Part shown: piece by piece, positions 1 through 6,665 of the stretch
Layout of the letters: each line of letters begins with the position of its first letter
Numbering within the stretch: the first letter of the stretch is position 1
Assembly: GCA_011051925.1 (NCBI GenBank)
Contig: DRKE01000093.1
Span: 1 to 8,805, forward strand
Length of the DNA: 8,805 nucleotides
DNA from: Deltaproteobacteria bacterium
Lineage (GTDB): Bacteria > Myxococcota_A > UBA9160 > UBA4427
Direction of reading: 5' to 3'
Notes under the pieces: model-generated
Databases searched by the model: none
Seen by the model: only the letters and a program-made list of their open reading frames with translations
What the model was told of the DNA's origin: nothing
Translations under genes and position numbers: made by a program

Positions 1-1
1 G

Positions 2-508
2 ATGTACTGGACCGATTTCTTCGGTGGGGACATCCATCGTGCGAATCTCGACGGGACGGGGGTCAGCGGCCCGCTCGTGACGGGTCTCGGGCAGCCTCGG
101 GGACTGGTGATCGACCATGCGGCCGGCCAGATGATCTGGACGGAGCAGCTGAACTCGACGATCTCCCGGGCGGCGCTCGACGGCTCGGGGGTCCAGCTGA
201 TCCTCGACGATCTGGACGGCGTCGACGAGGCCTTCGGACTCGCGATCGATCCGATTCCGGGAAAGCTCTACTGGACGAACATGAAATCGGGCGAGATCCG
301 ACGTGCCGATCTCGACGGACAGAACGCCCAGTCCCTCCTCCTTTTTCCCGGACAGGATCTCGTGGCCATCGCGCTCGCGCCGACCACTCCTCCGGTCCCC
401 TCGATCTCCTTCGCCGGCCTGGGCTTCCTTGCCGCGATCGGCCTGCTGCTGGGATCTCGCGCGATTCACTCCGGTCGGATGCTTCCCCGACCGGCGCCCG
501 CGGCCTGA
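2..508 (+). CDS. YWTD-repeat beta-propeller protein with C-terminal sorting tail (5' end missing)
   Basis: The reading frame is open from the left edge, so this is the C-terminal 168 residues of a longer protein; the first ATG is probably internal because it lies inside a repeat. Three LDL-receptor class B type repeats are visible, each with a YWTD-like strand (MYWTD 1-5, MIWTE 44-48, LYWTN 89-93) followed by an 'I.RA.LDG' strand. These are blades of a six-bladed propeller, a fold usually used for extracellular binding. After the last blade comes a Pro/Thr linker, then VPSIS (132-136), a hydrophobic stretch to about residue 150 and a basic tail (R153, R159). That layout resembles PEP-CTERM/IPTL-CTERM-like tails that retain a protein at the membrane for exosortase-type processing. 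The family assignment is firm; the sorting role is inferred. The ligand is unknown. Transcription probably ends at the hairpin overlapping its stop codon. Confidence 0.85.
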   Translation: MYWTDFFGGDIHRANLDGTGVSGPLVTGLGQPRGLVIDHAAGQMIWTEQLNSTISRAALDGSGVQLILDDLDGVDEAFGLAIDPIPGKLYWTNMKSGEIRRADLDGQNAQSLLLFPGQDLVAIALAPTTPPVPSISFAGLGFLAAIGLLLGSRAIHSGRMLPRPAPAA

Positions 509-531
509 CCGATCCCCGGATTGGGTCGGTC
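507..531 (+). terminator. Hairpin overlapping the stop codon of the YWTD gene
   Basis: GACCGA (507-512) pairs with TCGGTC (526-531), and CCC (514-516) pairs with GGG (523-525). This gives nine base pairs with one bulged T and a six-base loop. It begins inside the TGA stop of the YWTD gene and precedes the dehydrogenase gene by about 90 bases. There is no T-run after it, so it is either a non-canonical terminator or an mRNA 3' stabiliser. Confidence 0.4.
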
Positions 532-620
532 GATCGCGCCGAAGCCCGGGCGGTCGCCGCTCGCGAGCTCCCGATTCCCCCGAGTTGGTCGGCCCCGGTC
601 CAGGCGATATCGTCGCCCTC

Positions 621-2600
621 ATGTCTTCCCTGCCACGCTGTCCGGTCTCGCTATGCCTGCTCGCGACGATCGCGCTATCGGGCTGCGACGACCCGCCTTC
701 CATCGATCGCTCGGGTCCCGTCGCCGAGTGGCGCTCGTATGGAGGTGATGCGGGGGGATCGCGTTATTCGCCGCTCACCCAGATCACGAAGGAGAACGTC
801 GCCTCTCTCGAGGTGGCGTGGGTGTACCACACGGGCGATGTCGACGACGGTCGGGAGACCCGTCTGGGGACGGCGTTCCAGGATACGCCGATCCTGGTCG
901 AAGACACGCTCTACGTCTGCACGCCCCGCAACCGGGTCATCGCCCTCGATCCCGACACGGGCGAAGAGCGCTGGACCTTCGATGCTGACGTGTCGACCGA
1001 AGGCATGTACATCGTCACCTGTCGTGGCGTCTCGTACTGGTTGGACGAGCAGATCGCCCCGGGCGACGCGTGTCGCGAGAAGATCTACATGGGGACCCTC
1101 GACGCGCGCATGATCGCGCTCGACGCGAAGACGGGGCGTCCGTGCGCGGGGTTTGGCGACGACGGCGTGATCGATCTCTCGCAGGGGATCGGCAATCGCT
1201 ATCCGGGCGAGTACGGCGTGACCTCGCCGCCGGCGCTCGTGAACGGAATGCTCGTGACGGGCGCGCTCGTTCTCGACAACATCCGCGTCGACGCGCCCGG
1301 TGGGGTCGTGCGCGGCTACGATGCCCACGACGGCCGCCTGCGCTGGAGCTGGGATCCCCTGCCTCCTGGCGTGAGCTTCGTCGAGACCACGGACGAATCG
1401 GGCGAGACCGTCCGCTACCACCGTGGGACCACCAACGCCTGGTCGGTCTTCTCGGTCGATCCCGGGCTCGGTCTCGTCTTCGTACCGACCGGCAACACGG
1501 CTCCGGACTACTACGGCGCGCAACGCGACGGCCTCGACTACTACTCGAGTTCCGTGGTGGCCCTCGAGGCGTCGACGGGGGAGGTCCGATGGCATTTCCA
1601 GACCGTGCACCACGACGTCTGGGACTACGATGTTCCCGCTCAGCCCGTGTTGTTCGACTTTCCGGGCCCCGACGGTCCGATCCCCGCCGTCGCGCAGGCG
1701 ACCAAGCTGTCGCATCTCTTCTTCCTCGATCGCCGCACGGGAGAGCCGATCTTTCCCGTGGAGGAGCGCGCGGTTCCCGTGCGCGGGGTTTCCTCGGAGG
1801 TCCTTTCGCCCACGCAGCCCTTCCCGACCCGCCCGCCGCCCCTGCATCCCGAGACGCTCACGCCCGACCAGGCCTGGGGACTCACGCCCTGGGATCGCCA
1901 CCAGTGCGCAGAGAAGATCGCCTCGCTCGGCTATGACGGGCCCTTTACGCCGCCTTCGCCCGAGGGCTGGATCCAGTATCCGGGCTATTTCGGCGGGACG
2001 AACTGGGGCAGCCTGGCCGTCGATCCCGAGCGGAAGCTCATGGTCGTGAACTCGAGCCGCATGGCGGGCGAGGTCTATCTGGTGCCGCGGGCCGAAGCCG
2101 ACGCGAAGATCGCGGCGGCCGCCGCGCGCGGTGAGGACGCGATGATCGAACCGCAGGCGGGCACCCCGTATGCGATGCGTCGGACCTTCCTGCTTTCGCC
2201 CTGGGGCCTTCCCTGTACGCGGCCGCCCTGGGGCGTCCTCCAGGGCATCGACTACACGACGGGCGAGGTCCGCTGGGAGGTTCCGCTCGGCACCGTCGAA
2301 GACCTCGCCCCCCTGCCGATTCCCTGGAAGCTGGGCGTTCCGAATCAGGGCGGTCCGATCGCCACTGCGAGCGGTCTGGTCTTCATCGGCGCCACGATGG
2401 ACGACTACCTGCGCGCCTTCGACACGGAAACCGGCGAAGAGCTCTGGAAGGGCCGCCTCCCGGCCGGTGGCCAGGCGACCCCGCTCACCTACCGGACGCA
2501 TCGCGGAGCGCGCCAGTTCGTCGTGATCGCCGCCGGCGGCCACGCCCTGATGCAGACCCGTCTGGGCGATGCCGTGGTCGCCTTCGCCCTCCCCGAATAG
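621..2600 (+). CDS. PQQ-dependent dehydrogenase, membrane glucose dehydrogenase-like, lipoprotein-anchored
   Basis: 659 residues. The chosen ATG gives a lipoprotein signal peptide with lipobox LSGC and lipid-bearing Cys22; the same frame is open further upstream, but that part reads as Arg/Ser/Pro-rich noise. The Shine-Dalgarno sequence is weak. The mature part is a quinoprotein propeller with repeated 'ALD..TG..RW' blade motifs (108-118, 166-172, 314-324, 368-374, 543-552, 599-609). It matches the periplasmic domain of E. coli membrane glucose dehydrogenase closely: WDYD (334-337) and the 'RLPAGGQATP' block (612-621). Asp335 and Lys362 match catalytic Asp466 and Lys493 with the same 27-residue spacing. 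Asp594 matches Asp730, His641 matches His775, and Asp219-Asn220 match the metal-ligand pair. Arg103 stands where that enzyme has His262. The five-helix N-terminal membrane domain is absent. It presumably oxidises a sugar, polyol or alcohol in the periplasm; substrate and electron acceptor are not evident. No PQQ synthesis genes are nearby. Confidence 0.93.
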   Translation: MSSLPRCPVSLCLLATIALSGCDDPPSIDRSGPVAEWRSYGGDAGGSRYSPLTQITKENVASLEVAWVYHTGDVDDGRETRLGTAFQDTPILVEDTLYVCTPRNRVIALDPDTGEERWTFDADVSTEGMYIVTCRGVSYWLDEQIAPGDACREKIYMGTLDARMIALDAKTGRPCAGFGDDGVIDLSQGIGNRYPGEYGVTSPPALVNGMLVTGALVLDNIRVDAPGGVVRGYDAHDGRLRWSWDPLPPGVSFVETTDESGETVRYHRGTTNAWSVFSVDPGLGLVFVPTGNTAPDYYGAQRDGLDYYSSSVVALEASTGEVRWHFQTVHHDVWDYDVPAQPVLFDFPGPDGPIPAVAQATKLSHLFFLDRRTGEPIFPVEERAVPVRGVSSEVLSPTQPFPTRPPPLHPETLTPDQAWGLTPWDRHQCAEKIASLGYDGPFTPPSPEGWIQYPGYFGGTNWGSLAVDPERKLMVVNSSRMAGEVYLVPRAEADAKIAAAAARGEDAMIEPQAGTPYAMRRTFLLSPWGLPCTRPPWGVLQGIDYTTGEVRWEVPLGTVEDLAPLPIPWKLGVPNQGGPIATASGLVFIGATMDDYLRAFDTETGEELWKGRLPAGGQATPLTYRTHRGARQFVVIAAGGHALMQTRLGDAVVAFALPE

Positions 2601-2982
2601 GCCTGATGTCGGCTTCGCGGAAGCTGCCCTCAGCTGGGCATTTCCGATAAGGGATTCGATCGCCACCACGAGCGATCTGGATGGATGCAGCGATTCGGTC
2701 CGAGAGAACGATGGACAGGAATGCGGTGTCGCGCACGAAGCTTCATCGGAGAGGGATTCCATCCGTGAACCGACGCAACGCCCTTTCGCGGAGCATGGCG
2801 GAGCGACTGTCTGCCTTTTCGGCGGCTGCCCGGCCTGGACCGATCGGCCCGTCTGATGAGGTGGCCGGGGAAGAGCAGGATCGAGAACCCCGCTGTACGA
2901 TCTGGCTACGACCCCTTCTTTGCATCCCGACGAACGAGACGATTGGTCTTCGCGAGTCGTCGTCGGATCCGTGGGCGGCAGT
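2601..2982. other. Gene-free stretch between the PQQ dehydrogenase and the NERD gene
   Basis: These 382 bases hold no credible gene. Short open frames exist on both strands, but none has a ribosome site, a recognisable motif or a protein-like composition. Two small hairpins follow the dehydrogenase stop. I found no tRNA, no clear promoter and no matching direct repeats at the ends. The longest plus-strand frames run through the dehydrogenase stop or into the NERD gene in the wrong phase. Confidence 0.6.
2612..2643 (+). terminator. Two abutting small hairpins after the dehydrogenase
   Basis: GCTTC-GCG-GAAGC (2612-2624) is followed directly by TGCCC-TCAGCT-GGGCA (2625-2640) and then TTT. Each stem is only five base pairs. 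An alternative pairing, AGCTG-CCCT-CAGCT (2622-2635), competes with both. Their position just after the stop at 2600 fits a weak terminator for the dehydrogenase transcript. Confidence 0.35.
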
Positions 2983-3732
2983 ATGGACCTTGGTGACCTC
3001 CTCTCCGCTCTCATGAATCGTGTGGTGACCGATCTTCCCTCTCCATCAGTTCCTGATTGGATGCGAGAGAACAGAATCGTGCTCGACATTCTCTTCGCGA
3101 CCGTGGTGGGATATGCGATAGGCCGTCGTCGCGCCTATCGCGTTCATCGCACCCATCGCGGTTCGGTATTTCAGCATCGTGGCGAAGCGTTGCTCGCCCG
3201 TGCCGTGAAGGCCGACTTCGGGCCTCCCGACTTTCATCTGATGAATCACATTACCCTTCGGATGAAGGATGGCACGACCGAGATCGATCATATTCTCGTT
3301 TCGAGATTCGGTGTATTTGTCATCGAGGTAAAGCACTATCAAGGCTGGATCTTTGCGAACGCGAAACACGACAACTGGACGCAGGTTCTCTTCAGGAAGA
3401 AATGCAAGTTCCAGAATCCGATCCACCAGAACTCTCGGCACGCTCGAGCGGTGCGGGCCACTCTTGACTTCCTGCCGGCTGACGCCATCAAGTCGGTCGT
3501 TGTTTTTACCGGCGACGCCGAGTTCAAGACTGAAATGCCACCAGGAGTATTCAGTCTCTCCGCGTTCGTTGAGTACCTACGCGAGAAGACTGTCGAGGTC
3601 ATGTCGATCAACCGCCTGCAGTTCTGTGTGGGTCGACTCGAGACGGCGCGTCTCGCCATCACTCGAGAGACAGATGTCGAACACGCACGGAGCCTCGAGC
3701 GTCGTCATTCGGTCGGGTCCGGTTTCGCCTGA
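2983..3732 (+). CDS. NERD-domain protein (nuclease-related), membrane-anchored
   Basis: 249 residues from the first in-frame ATG. The frame is open back to a TTG at 2920 and also has ATGs at 3013 and 3061. None has a clear Shine-Dalgarno sequence, so the start is uncertain. One predicted membrane helix (about 32-47) is followed by a basic stretch (RRRAYR, 48-53), which places the rest in the cytoplasm. The NERD domain covers roughly 60-195. It has the full restriction-endonuclease-like set: Glu68 in 'RGEAL', Asp102 in 'EIDHI' and Glu115-Val-Lys117 in 'IEVKHY', plus the later 'QNPIHQN' (144-150). The catalytic residues look intact, so DNA or RNA cleavage is plausible; this is inferred from the fold. 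Base composition is markedly lower in GC than flanking genes (54 G/C of 120 bases at 3241-3360 by hand count), which suggests acquisition by transfer. It has no operon partner. Roles proposed for NERD proteins include DNA repair and defence; none can be assigned here. Confidence 0.85.
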   Translation: MDLGDLLSALMNRVVTDLPSPSVPDWMRENRIVLDILFATVVGYAIGRRRAYRVHRTHRGSVFQHRGEALLARAVKADFGPPDFHLMNHITLRMKDGTTEIDHILVSRFGVFVIEVKHYQGWIFANAKHDNWTQVLFRKKCKFQNPIHQNSRHARAVRATLDFLPADAIKSVVVFTGDAEFKTEMPPGVFSLSAFVEYLREKTVEVMSINRLQFCVGRLETARLAITRETDVEHARSLERRHSVGSGFA

Positions 3733-3874
3733 CTTCCGAGGTCTCGGTGGCGCGAGTGCTGGAAGTCATTCCGTCTCCGGCCGTGCGGAGTGTCTGATTC
3801 CGGTGCGGGATCGTGATTCAGTATTGAGGAGGCGACGTCCGCAACTTCGATGCATTGCAACGCGGGAAGCGGAT

Positions 3875-3888
3875 TGAGCGAGCGCTCA
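3875..3888. promoter_or_regulatory. 14-base palindrome, TetR-operator-like
   Basis: TGAGCG-AG-CGCTCA is a perfect six-base inverted repeat with a two-base centre, preceded by T (TTGAGCG). Its form resembles operators bound by many TetR-family repressors. It lies about 140 bases before the GST-like start codon. No regulator gene is in the window, so the link is inference from shape and place only. Confidence 0.35.
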
Positions 3889-3963
3889 CCGTGGACTCGC
3901 CGCTCGGTGACGCGGCTTCCAGCCCTGCACAGCCCGCTTGAATGACGTTCCCGATCCATGGCG

Positions 3964-3993
3964 CTGATCGGATGTCATCCGTTCTGATAGAGT
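3964..3993 (+). promoter_or_regulatory. Possible extended -10 promoter with internal palindrome, for the GST-like gene
   Basis: TGATAGAGT (3985-3993) reads as an extended -10 element: TGn followed by TAGAGT, four of six matches to TATAAT. A poor -35 candidate, CTGATC (3964-3969), lies 18 bases upstream. Between them is CGGATG-T-CATCCG (3969-3981), a 13-base palindrome in the usual place for an operator. A start near 4000 would give a leader of about 30 bases. The match is weak and unproven. Confidence 0.28.
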
Positions 3994-4019
3994 CCAACCC
4001 GCGCTCGCCCCCGCCACGC

Positions 4020-4024
4020 AGGAG
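4020..4024 (+). promoter_or_regulatory. Ribosome binding site of the GST-like gene
   Basis: AGGAG followed by five C bases before the ATG at 4030. It fixes the start of the GST-like protein. Confidence 0.75.
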
Positions 4025-4029
4025 CCCCC

Positions 4030-5355
4030 ATGACCTATCGCCTCTTCAGCTGGGAACTCAGCTATTTCTCCGGCAAGGTTCGCGCCTACCTCCGCTACAA
4101 GGAGCGGATGGGGGATCTCGGCGAGGGGTTCGAGGATGTCCTCGCGACGCCCGAACTGGTGACGGGGCTGCTGAGGCCGGCCACGGGGTCGGGGGTCGTT
4201 CCGCAGCTGCAGACGGGCGAGGGACGATGGGTCCAGGATTCGAGCGAGATCATCGATTTCCTGGAGGCGCGTCATGACGAGGTCCCCGTGGTTCCGCGGG
4301 CCGCGGAGGCGCCGCGGCAGACGTTGGCTTCATATCTCGTCGAGTTCCTGGCCGACGAATGGCTGGTCGTACCGGCCTTCTGGGAGCGCTGGCATTACAG
4401 CCTGCCCGACGTCGAGCCCAACCATCGCGCCTACAACGCCATGCAATGGGGCTCGGTCTTCGCGGCGGGGGCGCCCGGCTGGGACCGACTCGCCGCCGGC
4501 GACGCCCTGTTCGAGCAGCTCTTCGGCATCTCCCAGGCGCGAACGGATCCGCGGGGTGTCTACGCGGGCCTCGTCCAGCTCGGCTGTACCAAGGAGACCA
4601 AGCAGGCGTGGTGGGCGTCGATGGAAAACGTCCTGGATCTGCTCGAGACGCATTTCGGGACCCACGACTTCCTGTTGGGCGGGCTGCCCTCGCTCGGCGA
4701 TTTCGGACTCTTCGGGCCCTTGTACGCCCATCTCTTTCGCGATGCGACCTCGGGTTTCAGGCTGCGGACACAGCATCCGATCGTCTCGGAATGGATCGAA
4801 CGGACCTATGGCGAGAACGTCTCGGCCCGGACCTATGGCCAGCGGCTCTATTCGCTCGGCGAAGACGGCGAACTCGTCGGACGGCCTGCGACGAGCGATG
4901 GTGGACAGTGGCTTGGCGAGGATCGCGTTCCACCGACCCTCGATGCCCTCGTGGCTGTTTTCTTCGACGAGATGTGGCCCATGCTCGAAAGCACGATGGA
5001 GAAGACGGCGGCGTTCATCGCGAGTGACGCTCATCCGCCCCAGGGCGAACTGCCGGGCAAGACCTTCACGGCCGACCTTCCCTGGTTCGAACACCAGACG
5101 GGGGAAGGAGCGCTCACGCACGAGTTCGAGATCGGCGGCATCCGGGCCCGTCGCATGGTGACGCCCTATCATGTCTGGATGTTGCAGCGCCTCGCCGTCG
5201 TTCTCGACGAGGCAACGAAGAGCGAGGCCGGTCGGACGAGTACGACGGCCTGGCTGGAACGGTTTCCGAAGGGCGCCCGGCTGCTCGAACTGAACGATCG
5301 CCTCGAGGACTGTCGTGTTCGGAAGGATGGCGGTCGGCTGTTCTCGGTGAACTGA
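4030..5355 (+). CDS. Glutathione S-transferase-like protein with long C-terminal extension
   Basis: 441 residues, against about 200-230 for ordinary bacterial GSTs. The N-terminal thioredoxin-fold domain spans about 1-83: a 'SWELSYFSGKV' first strand and helix start (7-17), the cis-proline in VVPQL (Pro58), and a 'QDSSEI' segment (69-74) where glutathione's glutamyl group normally binds. No CPxC is present, so a Ser/Tyr-type activation (Ser11, Tyr12 or Ser14) is more likely than cysteine chemistry. The helical GST C-terminal domain follows, with the 'SLGDFGLFGPL' N-capping box and helix (221-231). Beyond about residue 260 comes a further ~180 residues, charged and helical, with 'MWPMLESTMEK' (315-325) and 'RRMVTPYHVWMLQRL' (374-388), which I cannot assign to a named domain. 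It is probably cytoplasmic, since no signal peptide is visible. The hydrolase follows after 34 bases, likely on the same transcript. Conjugation of an electrophile or a non-catalytic role are both possible. Confidence 0.85.
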   Translation: MTYRLFSWELSYFSGKVRAYLRYKERMGDLGEGFEDVLATPELVTGLLRPATGSGVVPQLQTGEGRWVQDSSEIIDFLEARHDEVPVVPRAAEAPRQTLASYLVEFLADEWLVVPAFWERWHYSLPDVEPNHRAYNAMQWGSVFAAGAPGWDRLAAGDALFEQLFGISQARTDPRGVYAGLVQLGCTKETKQAWWASMENVLDLLETHFGTHDFLLGGLPSLGDFGLFGPLYAHLFRDATSGFRLRTQHPIVSEWIERTYGENVSARTYGQRLYSLGEDGELVGRPATSDGGQWLGEDRVPPTLDALVAVFFDEMWPMLESTMEKTAAFIASDAHPPQGELPGKTFTADLPWFEHQTGEGALTHEFEIGGIRARRMVTPYHVWMLQRLAVVLDEATKSEAGRTSTTAWLERFPKGARLLELNDRLEDCRVRKDGGRLFSVN

Positions 5356-5389
5356 AACGTCCGGGTATTCCAGCGGGGGGCGAGACAGG

Positions 5390-6535
5390 ATGGTTTCGGC
5401 CAGGCTCCGCCGTTGGGTTGCGATGGGGACCGTTGCGACGCTGGTCTCGTTGGCGGCCCCCCTGTTCCTTCTCTGGCTCGCGAGTCCCGGGACGACGCCC
5501 GCGATCGTCGACGCGGCGGGAAGACCCGTTCCGGGCGCCCTGGCCGAGATCCGCTATCCGGTGATCGGGGGGCTCGCGCAGTTCGTGTTGATTCGCGGGC
5601 GCGACCCGGACGCTCCGATTCTTCTCCTCCTCCACGGCGGACCGGGAGATGCCCAGGCGGCGATGTTTCGTCGATACAATTCCGGGCTCGAAGACCATTT
5701 CGTGGTCGTCCACTGGGATCAGCGCGGCGCCGGTGCGTCCTTCTCCCCGGAGATTCCCGTCGAGACGATGACCGAAGAGCGGATCCTCGCCGACACGCAT
5801 GAACTGACGCTCTGGTTGAAGCGACGCTTCCGGCGTTCCCGGATCTTTCTCCTCGGTCATTCGTGGGGTTCCTATGTGGGGCTCCGGACCGCCGCCCGCC
5901 ATCCATGCGACTATTTCGCCTATGTCGGGGTCGGTCAGGTCGCCGATCAGAAGAGGAGCGAAGCGGAGAGCTACGATTTCGTCTCGAGGCGGGCCCGGGA
6001 GCTCGGAAACGTGAAGGCAGTTCGTGAGCTCGAGAGGATCGGCCGGCCGCAAGAAGGATGGTATGCGGGCGGATTGCGCGCCTTCGCGACGGAGCGGAGA
6101 TGGGTTCGCGAGTTCGGGGGCGCGGCGCACGGCCTGGGCAACCGGGAGACACTCCTGTTGTTCGGACTCCCGCTCTTGCGCTTTCCGGCGTACACGATGG
6201 TCCAGAAGATGCGGTATCTGCAGGCGGAGGCCTTCTCGATGAACGCGCTCGAGGAAGCGATGCTCCGATTCGATCTCGCCGGGAAGATCCGGCGTGTCGA
6301 TCTCCCCGTCTTCTTCTTCCAGGGCCGATACGACCAACAGACGGTCACGTCGGTCGCGAGGGACTACTTCGACGAACTGGAGGCTCCGCACAAGGAGTTC
6401 ATCCTCTTCGAAGAGTCGGCCCATCTGGTTCCCTATGAGGAGCCGGATCGCTTCGAGCAGGTCCTGGTCGAACGGGTCCGGCCGCTTCGCGCGGAGCCCC
6501 CGCCCCAGAGATGCAGCCCGAACCCTTCGCCCTGA
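5390..6535 (+). CDS. Alpha/beta hydrolase, proline iminopeptidase-like (S33 type), membrane-anchored
   Basis: 381 residues. A hydrophobic N-terminal segment (about 9-31) after RLRR is a signal anchor or signal peptide, placing the catalytic domain outside the inner membrane. The alpha/beta-hydrolase core is complete. HGGPG (82-86) forms the oxyanion hole and 'WDQRGAGAS' (109-117) is the signature of proline iminopeptidase-like S33 enzymes. GHSWG (156-160) carries nucleophile Ser158; Asp315 in 'GRYDQQT' and His345 in 'SAHLVP' finish the triad. A helical cap lies between about 190 and 290. The reaction is hydrolysis of a peptide, ester or amide; HGGPG plus DQRG favours an aminopeptidase-like enzyme, but the substrate cannot be read from sequence. 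The start ATG is preceded by six G bases nine bases upstream; ATG 5423 is an alternative that would trim 11 residues. The last ~15 residues are Pro-rich and look disordered. Confidence 0.9.
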   Translation: MVSARLRRWVAMGTVATLVSLAAPLFLLWLASPGTTPAIVDAAGRPVPGALAEIRYPVIGGLAQFVLIRGRDPDAPILLLLHGGPGDAQAAMFRRYNSGLEDHFVVVHWDQRGAGASFSPEIPVETMTEERILADTHELTLWLKRRFRRSRIFLLGHSWGSYVGLRTAARHPCDYFAYVGVGQVADQKRSEAESYDFVSRRARELGNVKAVRELERIGRPQEGWYAGGLRAFATERRWVREFGGAAHGLGNRETLLLFGLPLLRFPAYTMVQKMRYLQAEAFSMNALEEAMLRFDLAGKIRRVDLPVFFFQGRYDQQTVTSVARDYFDELEAPHKEFILFEESAHLVPYEEPDRFEQVLVERVRPLRAEPPPQRCSPNPSP

Positions 6536-6629
6536 AAATCGGCTCTCGGAGCGACACGCGAATGGAAAACCCGTCACTTCCCTTGTCAGATCCCTCGTCG
6601 GCCCGGTTTCCCGGACCGGACTGCGAGCT

Positions 6630-6644
6630 CCGGCCGACGGCCGG
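6630..6644 (+). repeat. GC-rich hairpin just before the CPBP protease ribosome site
   Basis: CCGGCC-GAC-GGCCGG is a perfect six-base-pair stem with a three-base loop, ending ten bases before the Shine-Dalgarno sequence. It could weakly terminate the hydrolase transcript, which stops at 6535, or modulate translation of the protease gene. There is no T-run after it. Confidence 0.35.
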
Positions 6645-6654
6645 GCCGGGATTC

Positions 6655-6660
6655 GGGAGG
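6655..6660 (+). promoter_or_regulatory. Ribosome binding site that decides a TTG start
   Basis: GGGAGG, then a five-base spacer, then TTG at 6666. No in-frame ATG occurs upstream of the first membrane helix in this region, and the next in-frame Met is residue 44, inside a helix. This site is the main reason for choosing the TTG. Confidence 0.7.
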
Positions 6661-6665
6661 CTTCC

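Larger units (their letters stand above)
3733..4029. other. Regulatory-looking intergenic stretch upstream of the GST-like gene
   Basis: These 297 bases hold no credible gene. Near the middle is a 14-base inverted repeat, and close to the downstream gene lies a second palindrome inside a possible promoter (both listed separately). A purine-rich AGGAGG near 3828 is followed by an ATG only about 20 bases later, with a 31-codon frame of no recognisable content, so I do not call a gene there. Confidence 0.55.

Noticed and set aside
2569..3016. Two overlapping plus-strand frames (2569-2856 and 2681-3016) that could be small genes
   Set aside because: Neither has a ribosome site or recognisable content. 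One begins inside the dehydrogenase and the other runs into the NERD gene out of phase.
675..3089. A very long open frame on the minus strand opposite the PQQ dehydrogenase (804 codons)
   Set aside because: Arg/Gly/Pro/Val-rich with no family motifs. It is the expected antisense shadow of a GC-rich gene whose forward frame matches a known family end to end.
3850..3945. A 31-codon frame after an AGGAGG near 3828
   Set aside because: The ribosome-like sequence is about 20 bases from the ATG, too far, and the peptide has no recognisable features.
2601..4029. A mobile element or integron carrying the NERD gene
   Set aside because: I found no transposase, integrase, tRNA fragment, terminal inverted repeats or matching flanking direct repeats. 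Only base composition suggests transfer.
6583..6611. TTGTCA at 6583-6588 as the -35 of a promoter for the protease gene
   Set aside because: It matches the -35 at five of six positions, but nothing like a -10 occurs 15-19 bases downstream (GTTTCC-like sequence).
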